Origin: Mycoplasmopsis pullorum
Lineage (GTDB): Bacteria > Bacillota_I > Bacilli_A > Mycoplasmatales > Metamycoplasmataceae
DNA: 64,000 nt
NCBI RefSeq assembly: GCF_001900245.1
Contig: NZ_CP017813.1
Location: 248,001 to 312,000 of the forward strand
Direction: 5' to 3'
The position numbers were made by a program, and so were the translations under genes. Shown one piece after another: positions 1-9,926 of the stretch (position 1 is its first letter; each line of letters opens with the position of its first letter). The notes beneath the pieces are model-generated. The model did not search any database. It was not told the DNA's origin and worked only from the letters and a program-made list of their open reading frames with translations.

Positions 1-1072
<1,072 letters not shown>

Positions 1073-1074
1073 AA

Positions 1075-1497
1075 ATGAATAATAAAGTTTATTTAACAAT
1101 AACTACTCCAGATAAAGTGTTTTTTGAAGGAAAAGTTAAGATTGTAACTTTAAAAACAGCTGATGGATACATCGGACTACAACCAAATCGTTCACCTTTA
1201 TTTTCAAACATTGAAATTGGTTCGTTAAATATTAATCAAAGCGGTGATCCAGATTATCAAAAATTTTTTATTGGTGGTGGTTTAGTTTATGCAGATGCAG
1301 GTCAAATTAATATTATTACTGATGACGTAATTAATTACAATGATATTGATTTACATCGTGCTGAACGCGATCGTAATTGAGCTTTGAATGAGTTGAAAAA
1401 CAAAAAATACTCAGCTACTGATGAAATGCGTTTGGAATTGAAGTTGAAAAAAGCACTTTCAAGAATCGAAGCTTACCACGAAGCACATCAAAAATAA
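1075..1497 (+). CDS. atpC: F1 ATP synthase epsilon subunit
   Basis: Predicted epsilon subunit (140 residues), which links the F1 rotor to the Fo ring and restrains ATP hydrolysis. The N-terminal beta-sandwich (residues about 1-85) is recognisable from LTITTPDKVFFEG and DGYIGLQPNRSPLFSNIEIG. The C-terminal helical hairpin (about 90-140) is only reached when the TGA at about 1378 is read as Trp. The start lies 2 bases after the atpD stop, so it is co-transcribed with atpD, and a hairpin terminator follows. Confidence 0.95.
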
Positions 1498-1501
1498 TTC
1501 A

Positions 1502-1532
1502 AAATTCCGAGTTAAATGACTTGGAATTTTTT
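1502..1532 (+). terminator. Rho-independent terminator of the atp operon
   Basis: A 10-bp stem (AAATTCCGAG with CTTGGAATTT, one G-U pair) and an 8-base loop are followed by a T run. It lies 4 bases after the atpC stop. Confidence 0.8.
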
Positions 1533-1589
1533 GTTTGGAAAAAAGCAAAATTAATTCATATTAGTCCACGAAAAAAACAAAAAATATGT

Positions 1590-1595
1590 TAAAAT
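1590..1595 (+). promoter_or_regulatory. Extended -10 promoter of rpsB-tsf
   Basis: TAAAAT is preceded by TG at 1587-1588, giving an extended -10 element. Transcription would start near 1602, about 140 bases before the rpsB ATG. That leaves room for the structured leader downstream. No clear -35 box is visible. Confidence 0.45.
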
Positions 1596-1644
1596 AAAAA
1601 AGAATTTTTAAATATTCAAATTCACAATTATAAATTAACCAATT

Positions 1645-1708
1645 ACATCCGCGGATTCGCATGGGGTGTGCTTGCATAAAGTAAGTGCTAGGCGTTGGAA
1701 ACGGATGT
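1645..1708 (+). promoter_or_regulatory. Structured rpsB leader RNA (candidate S2-responsive element)
   Basis: ACATCCG at 1645-1651 pairs perfectly with CGGATGT at 1702-1708, enclosing about 50 GC-richer bases with further short stems (for example CTTGC with GTAAG). This stands out against the AT-rich intergenic DNA. Autoregulation of rpsB by S2 through a structured leader is established in other bacteria; that this element binds S2 is inference. Confidence 0.5.
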
Positions 1709-1739
1709 CAAACTAACAAACTAAAAAATAAGGATAAAA

Positions 1740-2606
1740 ATGACAGAAAAAAAAGAAAAAACAACTGCAACAGTTGAAAAAGCTGTTGAAAAGAAAACAA
1801 CTCCAATCGTTTCAAAAGATAAATTATTAGAAGCTGGAGCATACTTTGGACACAAAGCTCACGCTTGAAATCCAAAAATGAAAGACCACATCGTTCCAAA
1901 CAAAAAGAACAAAGGTGCTCACATTATCGACATTACAAAAACACAAAAATACTTAGAATTTGCTTACTCATTAGTTTACAAATTAGCTGCTAAAAAAGCT
2001 TCATTTATTTTTGTTGGTACAAAAAAACAAGCACAAAATGCTGTTAAAGAAGCTGCACAAAGAACAAACTCATTCTATGTTACAGAACGTTGATTAGGTG
2101 GAACATTAACAAACCACTCAACAATTATGTCTCGTGTTAAAAAAATGGAAGAGTTAGAAGCTAAAGCTGCTAATGGATTTGAAGGATACACCAAAAAAGA
2201 AGGAATCTTATTCCAAAAAGAATTAGATAAGTTACACAAAAACTTAGAAGGTATCCGTTCAATGAAACGTATTCCAAACGTTATGATTGTTGCTGATCCA
2301 AACGAAGATGAAATCGCAATTAAAGAAGCTAAAAGAAAAGGAATTAAAGTTATTGCTTTATTAGACACTAACTCAGATCCTGATTTTGTTGATTTTGGAA
2401 TTCCTGCAAACGACGATTCTGCAAAATGTATTTCTTTAATTTTCACAATTTTAGCAGATGCTATTGTTAAAGCACAAGGTGGTCAAGAATTATTTGCTTA
2501 CCAACCTGATGAAAAAATTGTTTTACCTGAATTCCAATCAGTAAAACAACCAAAAAAAGTTTTTAACAAAAGACCTGCGGTTCAACAAGAAGTTCAAGGA
2601 GAATAA
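1740..2606 (+). CDS. rpsB: 30S ribosomal protein S2
   Basis: Small-subunit protein S2, 288 residues, longer than usual because of a Lys/Thr/Glu-rich N-terminal extension and a charged C-terminal tail. The core begins at about residue 25 ([20 protein letters not shown]). It contains the typical segments [48 protein letters not shown] and [21 protein letters not shown]. Three in-frame TGA codons in conserved positions encode Trp. An AAGGA motif precedes the ATG. tsf starts 2 bases after the stop, the usual rpsB-tsf arrangement. Confidence 0.97.
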
Positions 2607-2608
2607 TA

Positions 2609-3481
2609 ATGGCTGACTTAAATTTAGTTAAAGAATTAAGAGCAAGAACAAATTCTGGTTTTGCTGACTGTAAAAAAGCTTTAGAAGCTACAAATTGAGA
2701 TTTAGAAGCTGCTGTTGAGTGATTACGTGAAAACGGAATTGCTAAAGCTGCTAAAAAAGCTGGAAGAATTGCTGCTGAAGGTTTAGTAGCGATCGCTGGT
2801 GACGACAAAGAAGCTGTTTTAGTTGAATTAAACTCAGAAACAGACTTTGCTGCTAAAAATGAAAAGTTTGGTAAATTATTATCAGAAATTGCTCAAGCAG
2901 TTTTAAATTCAAACGCAACTTCACACGAAGAAATTTTACAAGCTAAATTAGCTTCAGGTGAAACAATCGAACAAGCATGTGCAAACGCAACTGCTACAAT
3001 CGGAGAAAAAATTTCATTTCGTCGTAGCTTAAAAGTTACAGCTGCTGAAGGTGAAGTTTTAGGACGTTACGTACACGCTAACAACTTAGTTGGTGCTATT
3101 GTTAAAGTTAAAGGTTCAGATGCTGAAGCTGCTCGTGCAGTTGCAATGCACTTATCAGCTATGAATCCAGAATTCGTTTTATTAAGCGACATTCCTGCTA
3201 AAAGATTAGAAGATATCAAATCACAATTTACAGAACCTGCTAACTTTGCAAGCAAACCAGCAAACATTCAAGAACAAATTAAAAATGGTTGATTAAACAA
3301 ACAGTTATCAGAAATCGTTTTAGTTAAACAACCATTTGTAATGGACGATAGTTTATCAGTTGAACAATATTTAAAAAATCATAACTGTGAATTACTTGCT
3401 GCATACAGATTTGAAGTTGGTGAAGGGATTGAAAAAGCTCAATCAAACTTCGCTGCTGAAGTTATGTCAATTGTTAAATAA
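2609..3481 (+). CDS. tsf: Elongation factor Ts
   Basis: EF-Ts, 290 residues, the nucleotide exchange factor for EF-Tu. The N-terminal module shows LVKELRARTNSGFADCKKALEA, where the family consensus has TGAGMMDCKKAL, followed by a UBA-like helix pair. The core shows GLVAIAGDDKEAVLVELNSETDFAAKN. The C-terminal part contains NLVGAIVKVKG and the final coiled segment. Several TGA codons (for example at about 2697, 2719 and 3289) are read as Trp. It is coupled to rpsB with a 2-base gap, and AAGGAG lies inside the end of rpsB. Confidence 0.96.
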
Positions 3482-3496
3482 TTTAAATTTAATACA

Positions 3497-3533
3497 AAAA
3501 ATGAAGTGTTATATTACAAACACTTCATTTTTT
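3497..3533. terminator. Bidirectional terminator between tsf and the convergent coiled-coil gene
   Basis: A stem of at least 10 bp (ATGAAGTGTT with AACACTTCAT, extended by A/T pairs on both sides) has an A run on the left and a T run on the right. It can therefore end transcription from both converging genes. Confidence 0.8.
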
Positions 3534-3539
3534 ATTCTC

Positions 3540-5867
3540 TTAGCTCAAGTAATTTTCTGCTTCCATCAAAGTAGTCAAAATTCTTTGACATGTTTGACGT
3601 GTGAACTCGTAATATTTCTTAGCAGATTCACGATTAATTACAGTATCAATAGGTAAAGCAGGATATGATGAACCGCTAAATACATAATCATATTCAAGTT
3701 CTTTATCAGCTAATTCATTAATTAATTGCCTAATATTTAAAATTATTTCTTTAAAGTAAGTTTTTAATCTATTAAAGTCCTGAATAAGTTTTTCATTATT
3801 TTTAACTAACGATTCATTTTGAACTCTTAATTTTTCAATTTGAGTATTTAATGCTTCATTTTGAGTTTCAATTTCACTAATGCGACCATTTAATTCTTGA
3901 ATTTTAGTTTTTAAATTGCGATTCTCTTCATTAATTGCACTAATTTCGGTATTTAAATTATCAATTTCATTATTATTAGATTCGTTTTTTTCTCTGATTT
4001 TTTCTATTTTCTCTTCTAATTCTCTATTAATTTTCATAATTCTGTCATTGTCTTCATTTGCAGCTAACAATAAATTATTGATTCGTAAATTATCAGTTCT
4101 CAAGCGATTGATTAACTCATCTTTTTCAAATAACAATGCTTCTAATCGTTTATTTTTCTCATTCAAAATCAAAATTTCCGAGTTTAGGTTCATGTTTTTA
4201 ACTTTTTCAGCTTTTAATTCGTCTGATAAAAGAGTGATTTTACTTTCTAACTCTCTATTTTTTTCTTTAATTGCATTAATTTCTCGCTCAAAATTTGAAT
4301 TTTCAATTCTTAAGCGGTCAATAGTTTTATTTTTCTCATTAATTTTATTGTTTAACGATTCAATTGCAGCATCTTTTTCTTTAATTGCTAATTCATGATT
4401 AGCATTGATTTTTGCAATTTCAGCTTTTAATAATTCAATGTCACCATTGTAGGAATTAATCAAGTTTTTATTGTTTTCTATCGTCGCGTTTAATAAATTA
4501 ATCTCATTTTTCAACTCATTATTTTTATGTTTCATTTTTTCATTATTACCTTGTAAATCAGTAATTATGTTATTGTATTTTTCATTCTCTTTTTCGATGA
4601 TTTTAATAAATTCAATATTGAAATTTGAAACCTCCGAAAAAATGGTAGTGTAGACCGAACTAGCATGAATAAAATCATGATATATTTTATAATTTCTACC
4701 ACTAATCACTTCATTAGTAAATTCAGAATCACTCAGTAAATCAAATGAATTAGCAATATTTAATTCAGTTTTTTCAATCAAATCTCTAATTTCGCTATTA
4801 TCAATATTAATGTCTTTAAGTAAATTGATTGCATAACGATGGAAGTTTTCTAATTGAATTGAAATTGTTCTTTTCATATTTTCAATGATTTCGTTTTTGT
4901 TCTTGATTTCAATGTCTTTATTATTAATTAAAGTTTCTAAACTATTTATTTTATTGGTTAATTCGTCAATTTTTTCAAGATTTGAAGTCTTTTCTTTTTC
5001 TAATTTATCAATTAAGTCTTCTTTGAAAAGAATTGACGCTTCTAGTTCAGCAACTTTATTCTTTTCGTTGATTAATTTATTACTAATATATTCAAAAAGT
5101 GAATTTTTGTATGAGTCTATAATATGGATATTTTTAGATATTTGTGAATAAAAAAGTTTAATTGTTTCGTTTAAATATTTACTATTTTCAATATTGATTT
5201 CAATTTTCGAAATTTCGTCTCTATAGATGTTTAAAAAGTTGATAAATTCATGCATTTGAGTCAAAATTCTATTATAAAAATCAGAATTGATTGTATCCAA
5301 TTCTCTTATCCGTTGAAAATTAGTTAAGTTTTCGTTTGATAAACGTAAAACTTGATCAATATAATTGAGTGTTTCGATTTTAAAGTGGTTTAATTCACTT
5401 AATAATGTATTAATTTCTTCTTCATTTTTATTAATATTTAAGGTTAAATCGCTAATAATTTTGTCTTTGTTTGTTAAGGTTTTTTCTAAGTTTTCAATTT
5501 TTAAGTTTGCTTGTATTTTTTCATTGCTCAAGGTATTGGAAATATTAATGTATTCGTTCTTTAATTTGGTCACTTCATCTAGTTTTTTGTTAATTTCGAT
5601 GACTTTTTCACGCTCCAAGGATAATTCAGAATTTACTGAAGTGATTTCTTTTTCGATTTTTTCGCTTTTATCCTTTAATTTAGCATTATCGGTTTCTAAA
5701 ATCTTAATATTGTTTTTAGCATACTCTAATTTTTTGCTTGTTATACTGTTTAAATCACGAGTAAAATTCAAATTTAAACCTTGATAAGTAGCTGTACCTG
5801 TTAAAGAAAGAATAATAATTCCCGCAAATCCAATTCATAAAATTTTTTTATTTTTTAAAAATGTCAT
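3540..5867 (-). CDS. N-terminally anchored long coiled-coil protein
   Basis: The function is not recognised. The predicted product has 775 residues. The start is set at 5867, where AGGAGA precedes an ATG. This adds 32 residues (with one TGA-encoded Trp) that form a hydrophobic helix, ILWIGFAGIIILSLTGTATY, i.e. a signal anchor or uncleaved signal. Most of the rest is heptad-patterned Lys/Glu/Asn/Leu-rich coiled coil, broken by a less helical stretch around residues 150-250 and 320-420. The last 60 residues carry the only cysteine seen. There is no lipobox or sorting motif. It lies just downstream of another anchored coiled-coil gene on the same strand, separated by a terminator. A structural or surface filament role is possible but unproven. 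Confidence 0.8.
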
Positions 5868-5911
5868 TTTCTCTCCTCATGTATAAGAAGCGAAAAAAAC
5901 AAAAAAATTAA

Positions 5912-5940
5912 AAAAAATACAAGATTTTTTTCTTGTATTT
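5912..5940 (-). terminator. Terminator of the 5.95-6.75 kb gene
   Basis: AAATACAAGA pairs with TCTTGTATTT around a short A/T loop. On the minus strand it is followed by a run of eight Ts. It lies 12 bases after the stop of the upstream coiled-coil gene. Confidence 0.7.
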
Positions 5941-5951
5941 CAATTTTATTA

Positions 5952-6746
5952 TTAAGAACTTACTTCTGTATCGCCACCAGCTGAGCTTACTTCTGTATCG
6001 TGAGCAGCTGAGTCAGTCGCTTCTGGTCCAGTGTCTTCTTCTACAGTAGTAGATGGTTTAGGAGATTCAGGTTCTTCTGCTTCATCATCTTCATCAGCTT
6101 TTGGGGAGTGATCATTTGGTGATCCTTCGGCAACTGGTTGATTGTTTGGAGCTGGTTCTTCATTATTTTCTCGAACCACAGGTTGTTCACCTTCAGGATT
6201 ATTATTAGCTTTAGCTTGTTCTAAAAGTTTTGTTAATTCTTTTTTCTCAGCTAATAATTTTTTGATTTTTACTCTTAATAAGCTGTTATCTCTAGTTAAT
6301 TTTTGGATTTCAGCAACTTTAACAGCTAATTCAGTTTCCTTAGCAGCTAAAGCTTCTGAGTCACCGTTGTTTGCTTTAACTTGCAATTCAGCAATTTGAG
6401 ATTCTAATTGACTAATTTTATCTTGATTTGCTTGAGCTTTTTCGTTAGCAGATTGTAATTGTACATTCAAGTTTTGAATTGTAGCTTGTAAAGCTGTTTT
6501 TTCAGCATCAGATTTTTCTTTGTCAGCTTTTAATTTGTCGTATTGAGCTTTTAATTGGTTATATTCAGCATTTTTTTGGTCTAATGTTGTGTGTAATTTG
6601 CTATTTGAATCTTGTAATTTTTGGTGTTTTTCTTTTCAGTCATTTTTTTGTGATACAAGAACAGGAACAGAAGCAGCTAAACTAACACTTAGAACACCAG
6701 TTGCTGCAGCTAAACCAATAATTGCATACATTTTTTTCTTTGACAT
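5952..6746 (-). CDS. Signal-anchored coiled-coil protein with acidic low-complexity tail
   Basis: Unrecognised protein of 264 residues. The start at 6746 is supported by AAGGAGA. The N-terminus MSKKKMYAIIGLAAATGVLS is a positively charged stretch followed by a hydrophobic helix running to about residue 34, without a cysteine for lipid attachment. Residues about 40-180 are a coiled coil rich in Lys, Glu, Gln and Ala. Residues about 180-264 are Pro/Glu/Asp/Ser-rich and end with a short tandem duplication of the type (A/G)xDTEVSS. The extracellular orientation is inferred from the N-terminal anchor. Such repetitive tails can vary in copy number in mycoplasma surface proteins. Confidence 0.8.
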
Positions 6747-6890
6747 TTTTTCTCCTTAACTAAAGTTAATATCATATATACATAGTGGAATAAAATCTAA
6801 ATTTTATTTTCCATTGCAATATTTTTTTGAATAAATATTTCTTATTTATACTAGAATTTTACATTTTTTCGATAAATTATTATTTTTTTA

Positions 6891-7193
6891 TTAATAAAAA
6901 CCAGAAAAAGCAATTTGAATGTTTTTTGGTTTAATATCGATTAATTTTGAAATTTCTAATTCTAATGAACTTGTTAGATTTTTGACTTCAAGATCAATTT
7001 TCGATTTGCTTTTGATTTTAATGTTCAAGTGAATTGAAATATTATTTTCATCACTATAAAAACTAATTCTTGGTTCATTTTTTAATTTGATATTTGGTAA
7101 ACTTTCAATTGTTTTTTCAATTACTTGAAAAAAAGCACTTTCTTCAACCAAATAAAATTGTTTGGATTTATATTTGACCGATACTAAATTCAT
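6891..7193 (-). CDS. Asp23/Gls24-like protein
   Basis: A 100-residue protein resembling the Asp23/Gls24 (alkaline shock) family. The C-terminal half has the pattern of alternating charged/hydrophobic beta strand, helix (VKNLTSSLELEISKLIDIKP) and final strand KNIQIAFSGFY seen in that family. Its ATG overlaps the efp stop (TAATG), so it is translationally coupled to efp. In Firmicutes the Asp23-type gene yqhY also sits close to efp, which supports the assignment. Its role is unknown; Asp23 proteins are associated with the envelope in other Firmicutes. Confidence 0.65.
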   Translation of the reverse strand: MNLVSVKYKSKQFYLVEESAFFQVIEKTIESLPNIKLKNEPRISFYSDENNISIHLNIKIKSKSKIDLEVKNLTSSLELEISKLIDIKPKNIQIAFSGFY

Positions 7194-7756
7194 TATTTAT
7201 TATTTTTTCCTACGTATTTACCAGTTTCAGTCGAAACAATAATTGAGTCACCTTCTTTGATGAACATTGGTGTTTCCATTTCGAAACCAGTTTCAAGAAT
7301 AACTTTCTTTTGTGGATTGGTTGTTGTGTTTCCTTTAACTGCATCAGGTGCTGATTGAACTAATAAATCAACATTAATTGGTAATTCAATATCTAAAACT
7401 TCTTCTTCAAATTTTCTAATTTGTACTTCAGAACCTTCTTTTAAGAAGTTTAATTCTCATTCAACATTTTTCACTGGAATTTCCACTTGTTCAAAAGTTT
7501 CATTGTCCATTAAAATAATGTTTTCCCCGTCTGAGTAAAGAAAATTCATTCTTCTTTTGTCAATGTGAGCAGGTTTTACCTTGTCTCCACCGGTATATGT
7601 TTTGATTGTAGTTGATCCAGTTCTTAAGTTTTTAACTTTAGCTTTAACGTTTGCTTGTCCACGACCTTGTTTTGAGTGTTGAGCTTCTAAAACGATAAAA
7701 ATATCACCTTCATCTTGAAAAGTAATTCCTGGCTTAAATTCGTTAACATTAATCAT
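7193..7756 (-). CDS. efp: Elongation factor P
   Basis: EF-P, 187 residues, which relieves ribosome stalling at polyproline sequences. Three domains are visible. The N-terminal KOW-like domain is MINVNEFKPGITFQDEGDIF, with the tip loop SKQGRGQA (Arg at the tip instead of the usual Lys). A middle OB domain contains RRMNFLYSDGENIILMDNETFEQ. The C-terminal OB domain contains GFEMETPMFIKEGDSIIVST. The middle and last domains are joined through a TGA-encoded Trp at about 7457. AAGGAG precedes the ATG. No modifying enzyme gene is nearby. Confidence 0.95.
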
Positions 7757-7849
7757 TGTTAGCTCCTTAATATTGTTTATAAATAATCTAAATTATATAT
7801 TATTTATCCAAAATTATTCATGCAAATAATCGAACATAAGTCTTTGATT

Positions 7850-7865
7850 TGTGAAAAAAATCACA
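7850..7865. repeat. Short palindrome upstream of the 7.9 kb gene
   Basis: TGTGA and TCACA flank a six-A spacer between the divergent efp and 7918 genes. It could be an operator half-site pair. There is no other evidence. Confidence 0.25.
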
Positions 7866-7902
7866 CGAACAAAATCGAGAAAAAATTACTGCACTTTTTT
7901 CA

Positions 7903-7908
7903 TAGAAT
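7903..7908 (+). promoter_or_regulatory. -10 box of a probably leaderless gene
   Basis: TAGAAT lies 9 bases before the ATG at 7918, with no Shine-Dalgarno sequence between them. It sits inside an inverted repeat (GCACTTTT with AAAAGTGC). Confidence 0.4.
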
Positions 7909-7917
7909 AAAAGTGCT

Positions 7918-8340
7918 ATGAGTACACAAAGAATAGATTTAATGAACATTTACAGAATTCGTCAAGAATATTTGTCGATTTGATCATGTGATAATTCGTT
8001 TTGAGATGGTTTTGTCATACCGTTTGCTAAAACAAATAAGAAAATTTTTTTCATATTGTTAACATTTTTAGGTGATGATGAAAAGTTTATTGAAACAAAT
8101 GAGGATATAAAAGTCAAAGTGGTTGAATGTGAAAAATTTTTCATTGCCAGAATTAATACTTTTTACAAAATGGATAAAAAATTATTTAATAAATTAGCTT
8201 ATCAATTCATTTGAAGAGTCGATCCGTCAAGTAAATACTATCTATTAAGTCAATTAATCGAAAAGTTACAAATGAGAAAAATCAATCCGGCAATATTTTC
8301 AATCACAACTAAGAAAAATGATGATTTTATTGCAACTTAA
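7918..8340 (+). CDS. Conserved-looking hypothetical protein, 140 aa
   Basis: I do not recognise this family. The frame is open only with TGA as Trp (Trp at residues 22, 29 and about 102). The protein begins MSTQRIDLMNIYRIRQEYLS and has a hydrophobic strand IFFILLTFLG near residue 50. It ends in a helix-rich Lys-rich part (LLSQLIEKLQMRKINPA). The compact mixed alpha/beta pattern suggests a soluble protein. No membrane segment or catalytic motif is evident. It has a leaderless-type promoter and lies 80 bases before the dNMP kinase gene in the same direction. An alternative start is the ATG at 7942. Confidence 0.6.
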
Positions 8341-8420
8341 TTAAAATATTTTTTTTATTTTTTTGCAACCGTTTTAAATGTTATTATTTAATCAAAACAA
8401 ACTCTACTAAAGGAGCTAAA

Positions 8421-9053
8421 ATGACAAAGCATAATATTGTTTTATTAAATGGTAAACGTAGAAGCGGAAAAGGTCTCTTAAGCCAAGATTTAGCAAAAAA
8501 AGCAGTTGATGAATTTCAAAAAATCTACATTTTATCACTTGCTGAACCAATTAAAGCAATTACTAAACCAATTTTAGATGAATTGCAATGAGATGGTGTA
8601 GATAAAGAAATTGCCAGACCACTTTGAATCGCTACTGGGGAAGTTGGTCGTGCAATTAATATTAATGTATGAACTGAAAAAGTTTTTAATAAAATTTCTA
8701 ACTACATTCAAGAAGGTGTTAAAAATAATGAAAACACCTTATATTTGATTGATGATTTGAGATTACCAAACGAACTTGACTTTTTTAAAGGTAATTTAAG
8801 AAAAATTAGAGACATAGTTGGTTCTGATCATTCGGTTAAAATTACTGCAATTCGGATTGAAAAATATGTTGATCCAAATAATTTTGTCGAAGGTGTGGAT
8901 AATGATAATACAGAAACTAGTTTTGACAATTTAGTAAATATTTGTTTTGACTATATCGTACCTCCACAAGTGTTAATAAATCAAAGTGGGTATCCAAATT
9001 TTGATAATGTTGAAGTTATTTCTAAAACAGTAGTAACTAATTTCTTAAAGTAG
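8421..9053 (+). CDS. Deoxynucleoside monophosphate kinase-like P-loop protein
   Basis: Predicted 210-residue P-loop kinase of the phage-type dNMP kinase family, which phosphorylates deoxynucleoside monophosphates. The N-terminus IVLLNGKRRSGKG is a Walker A loop in the form typical of this family (GKxRSGK followed by a small residue rather than Ser/Thr). The lid/core shows LSLAEPIKAITKPI and LIDDLRLPNELDFF, matching the 'vDvR..nE...' strand of dNMP kinases. Four TGA Trp codons occur. AAGGAG precedes ATG with good spacing. It is the first gene of a tight cluster with two predicted nucleases (6-base gap, then an 11-base overlap). Confidence 0.75.
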
Positions 9054-9059
9054 GAAGAT

Positions 9060-9926
9060 ATGGCGCTAAGAAAATATTTTAATAATCGTGATTATTTTTT
9101 AGATGAAAATAATCGAACTCTAGTTTTATCTGATCATATGTATGAACAATTGCATTCAAATAATAAAATGCAAAAGTACAAAAAAATTGGTGGTTCACAA
9201 ATTCCTAATGTGCTTGAGGTAGACAATTTCAAAACTCAATTTGCTGCTTTTTGCCATATCACTAGACTAGCAAAACCAGTTTTAATGAAAAAATACATTA
9301 ATGCTGGAGTTATTTTAGAACCTAAAATTATGGAAGCTTTAGGTAAATTACTGAAAAAGAACGGTTTTAATGATTTAGTTATCCAAACATTCCAATCAGC
9401 TGATTATAATTACGATTATTTTGAAGGTAAAGACGATGTTTTAGGTGGTGTACCAGATGGTTTTATTGCTCAAAGAGGTGGTATTATTCTTGAAGCTAAA
9501 ACAGTCGGTGAAAAAAAGTTAAGTGAATGAGAAAAAAAAGACATTCACAATGTTAAAAATGTTCCGTTAGCTTATCGTAAACAAGCACAACTTTATTCAT
9601 ATTTAATGAATGCTAAAAAATATCTAATTGTTGCATTGTTCTTACGTGACGAAGAAGGGGACTATGAAGATCCGGATAAAATCGATGTATCAAAAAGATA
9701 TCTTAAAACTTATGTTTTTGACACCAATTATTTAGAAGCTCAAGATGATGCAAACCGTGTAAAAGAATGATATAAATTTTATACTAACACTAAAGTGTCC
9801 CCTCAATGAAATCCGTCTGTAGATAAGGATCAAGTGGACTATTTGAGATGTCAAAATGAAGCTGAATGACAAGAGTTATTAGAAAAGTGAAAAAAAGAAG
9901 GAAAAGCTGATTTAGATGAAAATTAA
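9060..9926 (+). CDS. YqaJ/RecB-type PD-(D/E)xK nuclease
   Basis: A 288-residue predicted exonuclease of the YqaJ viral recombinase / RecB nuclease superfamily. The catalytic core is visible: PDG with D133, then E145-A-K147 in IILEAKTVG, followed by the helix motif YRKQAQLYSYLM (Q175, Q177, Y179) characteristic of RecB-like folds. Such enzymes resect double-stranded ends for single-strand annealing recombination, often beside a phage annealing protein; none is seen here. The C-terminal region is Trp-rich through TGA codons. It starts 6 bases after the kinase stop and overlaps the following gene by 11 bases. It may be prophage-derived but looks intact. Confidence 0.75.

Noticed and set aside
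1378-1380. Apparent early stop in atpC (and similar TGA breaks throughout)
   Set aside because: Reading continues in frame with conserved residues when TGA is Trp; the break is a code effect, not a mutation.
3916-5784. Several plus-strand open frames rich in Ser/Phe/Leu opposite the coiled-coil gene
   Set aside because: They are shadows of the minus-strand coding sequence; composition mirrors its Glu/Lys/Asn codons.
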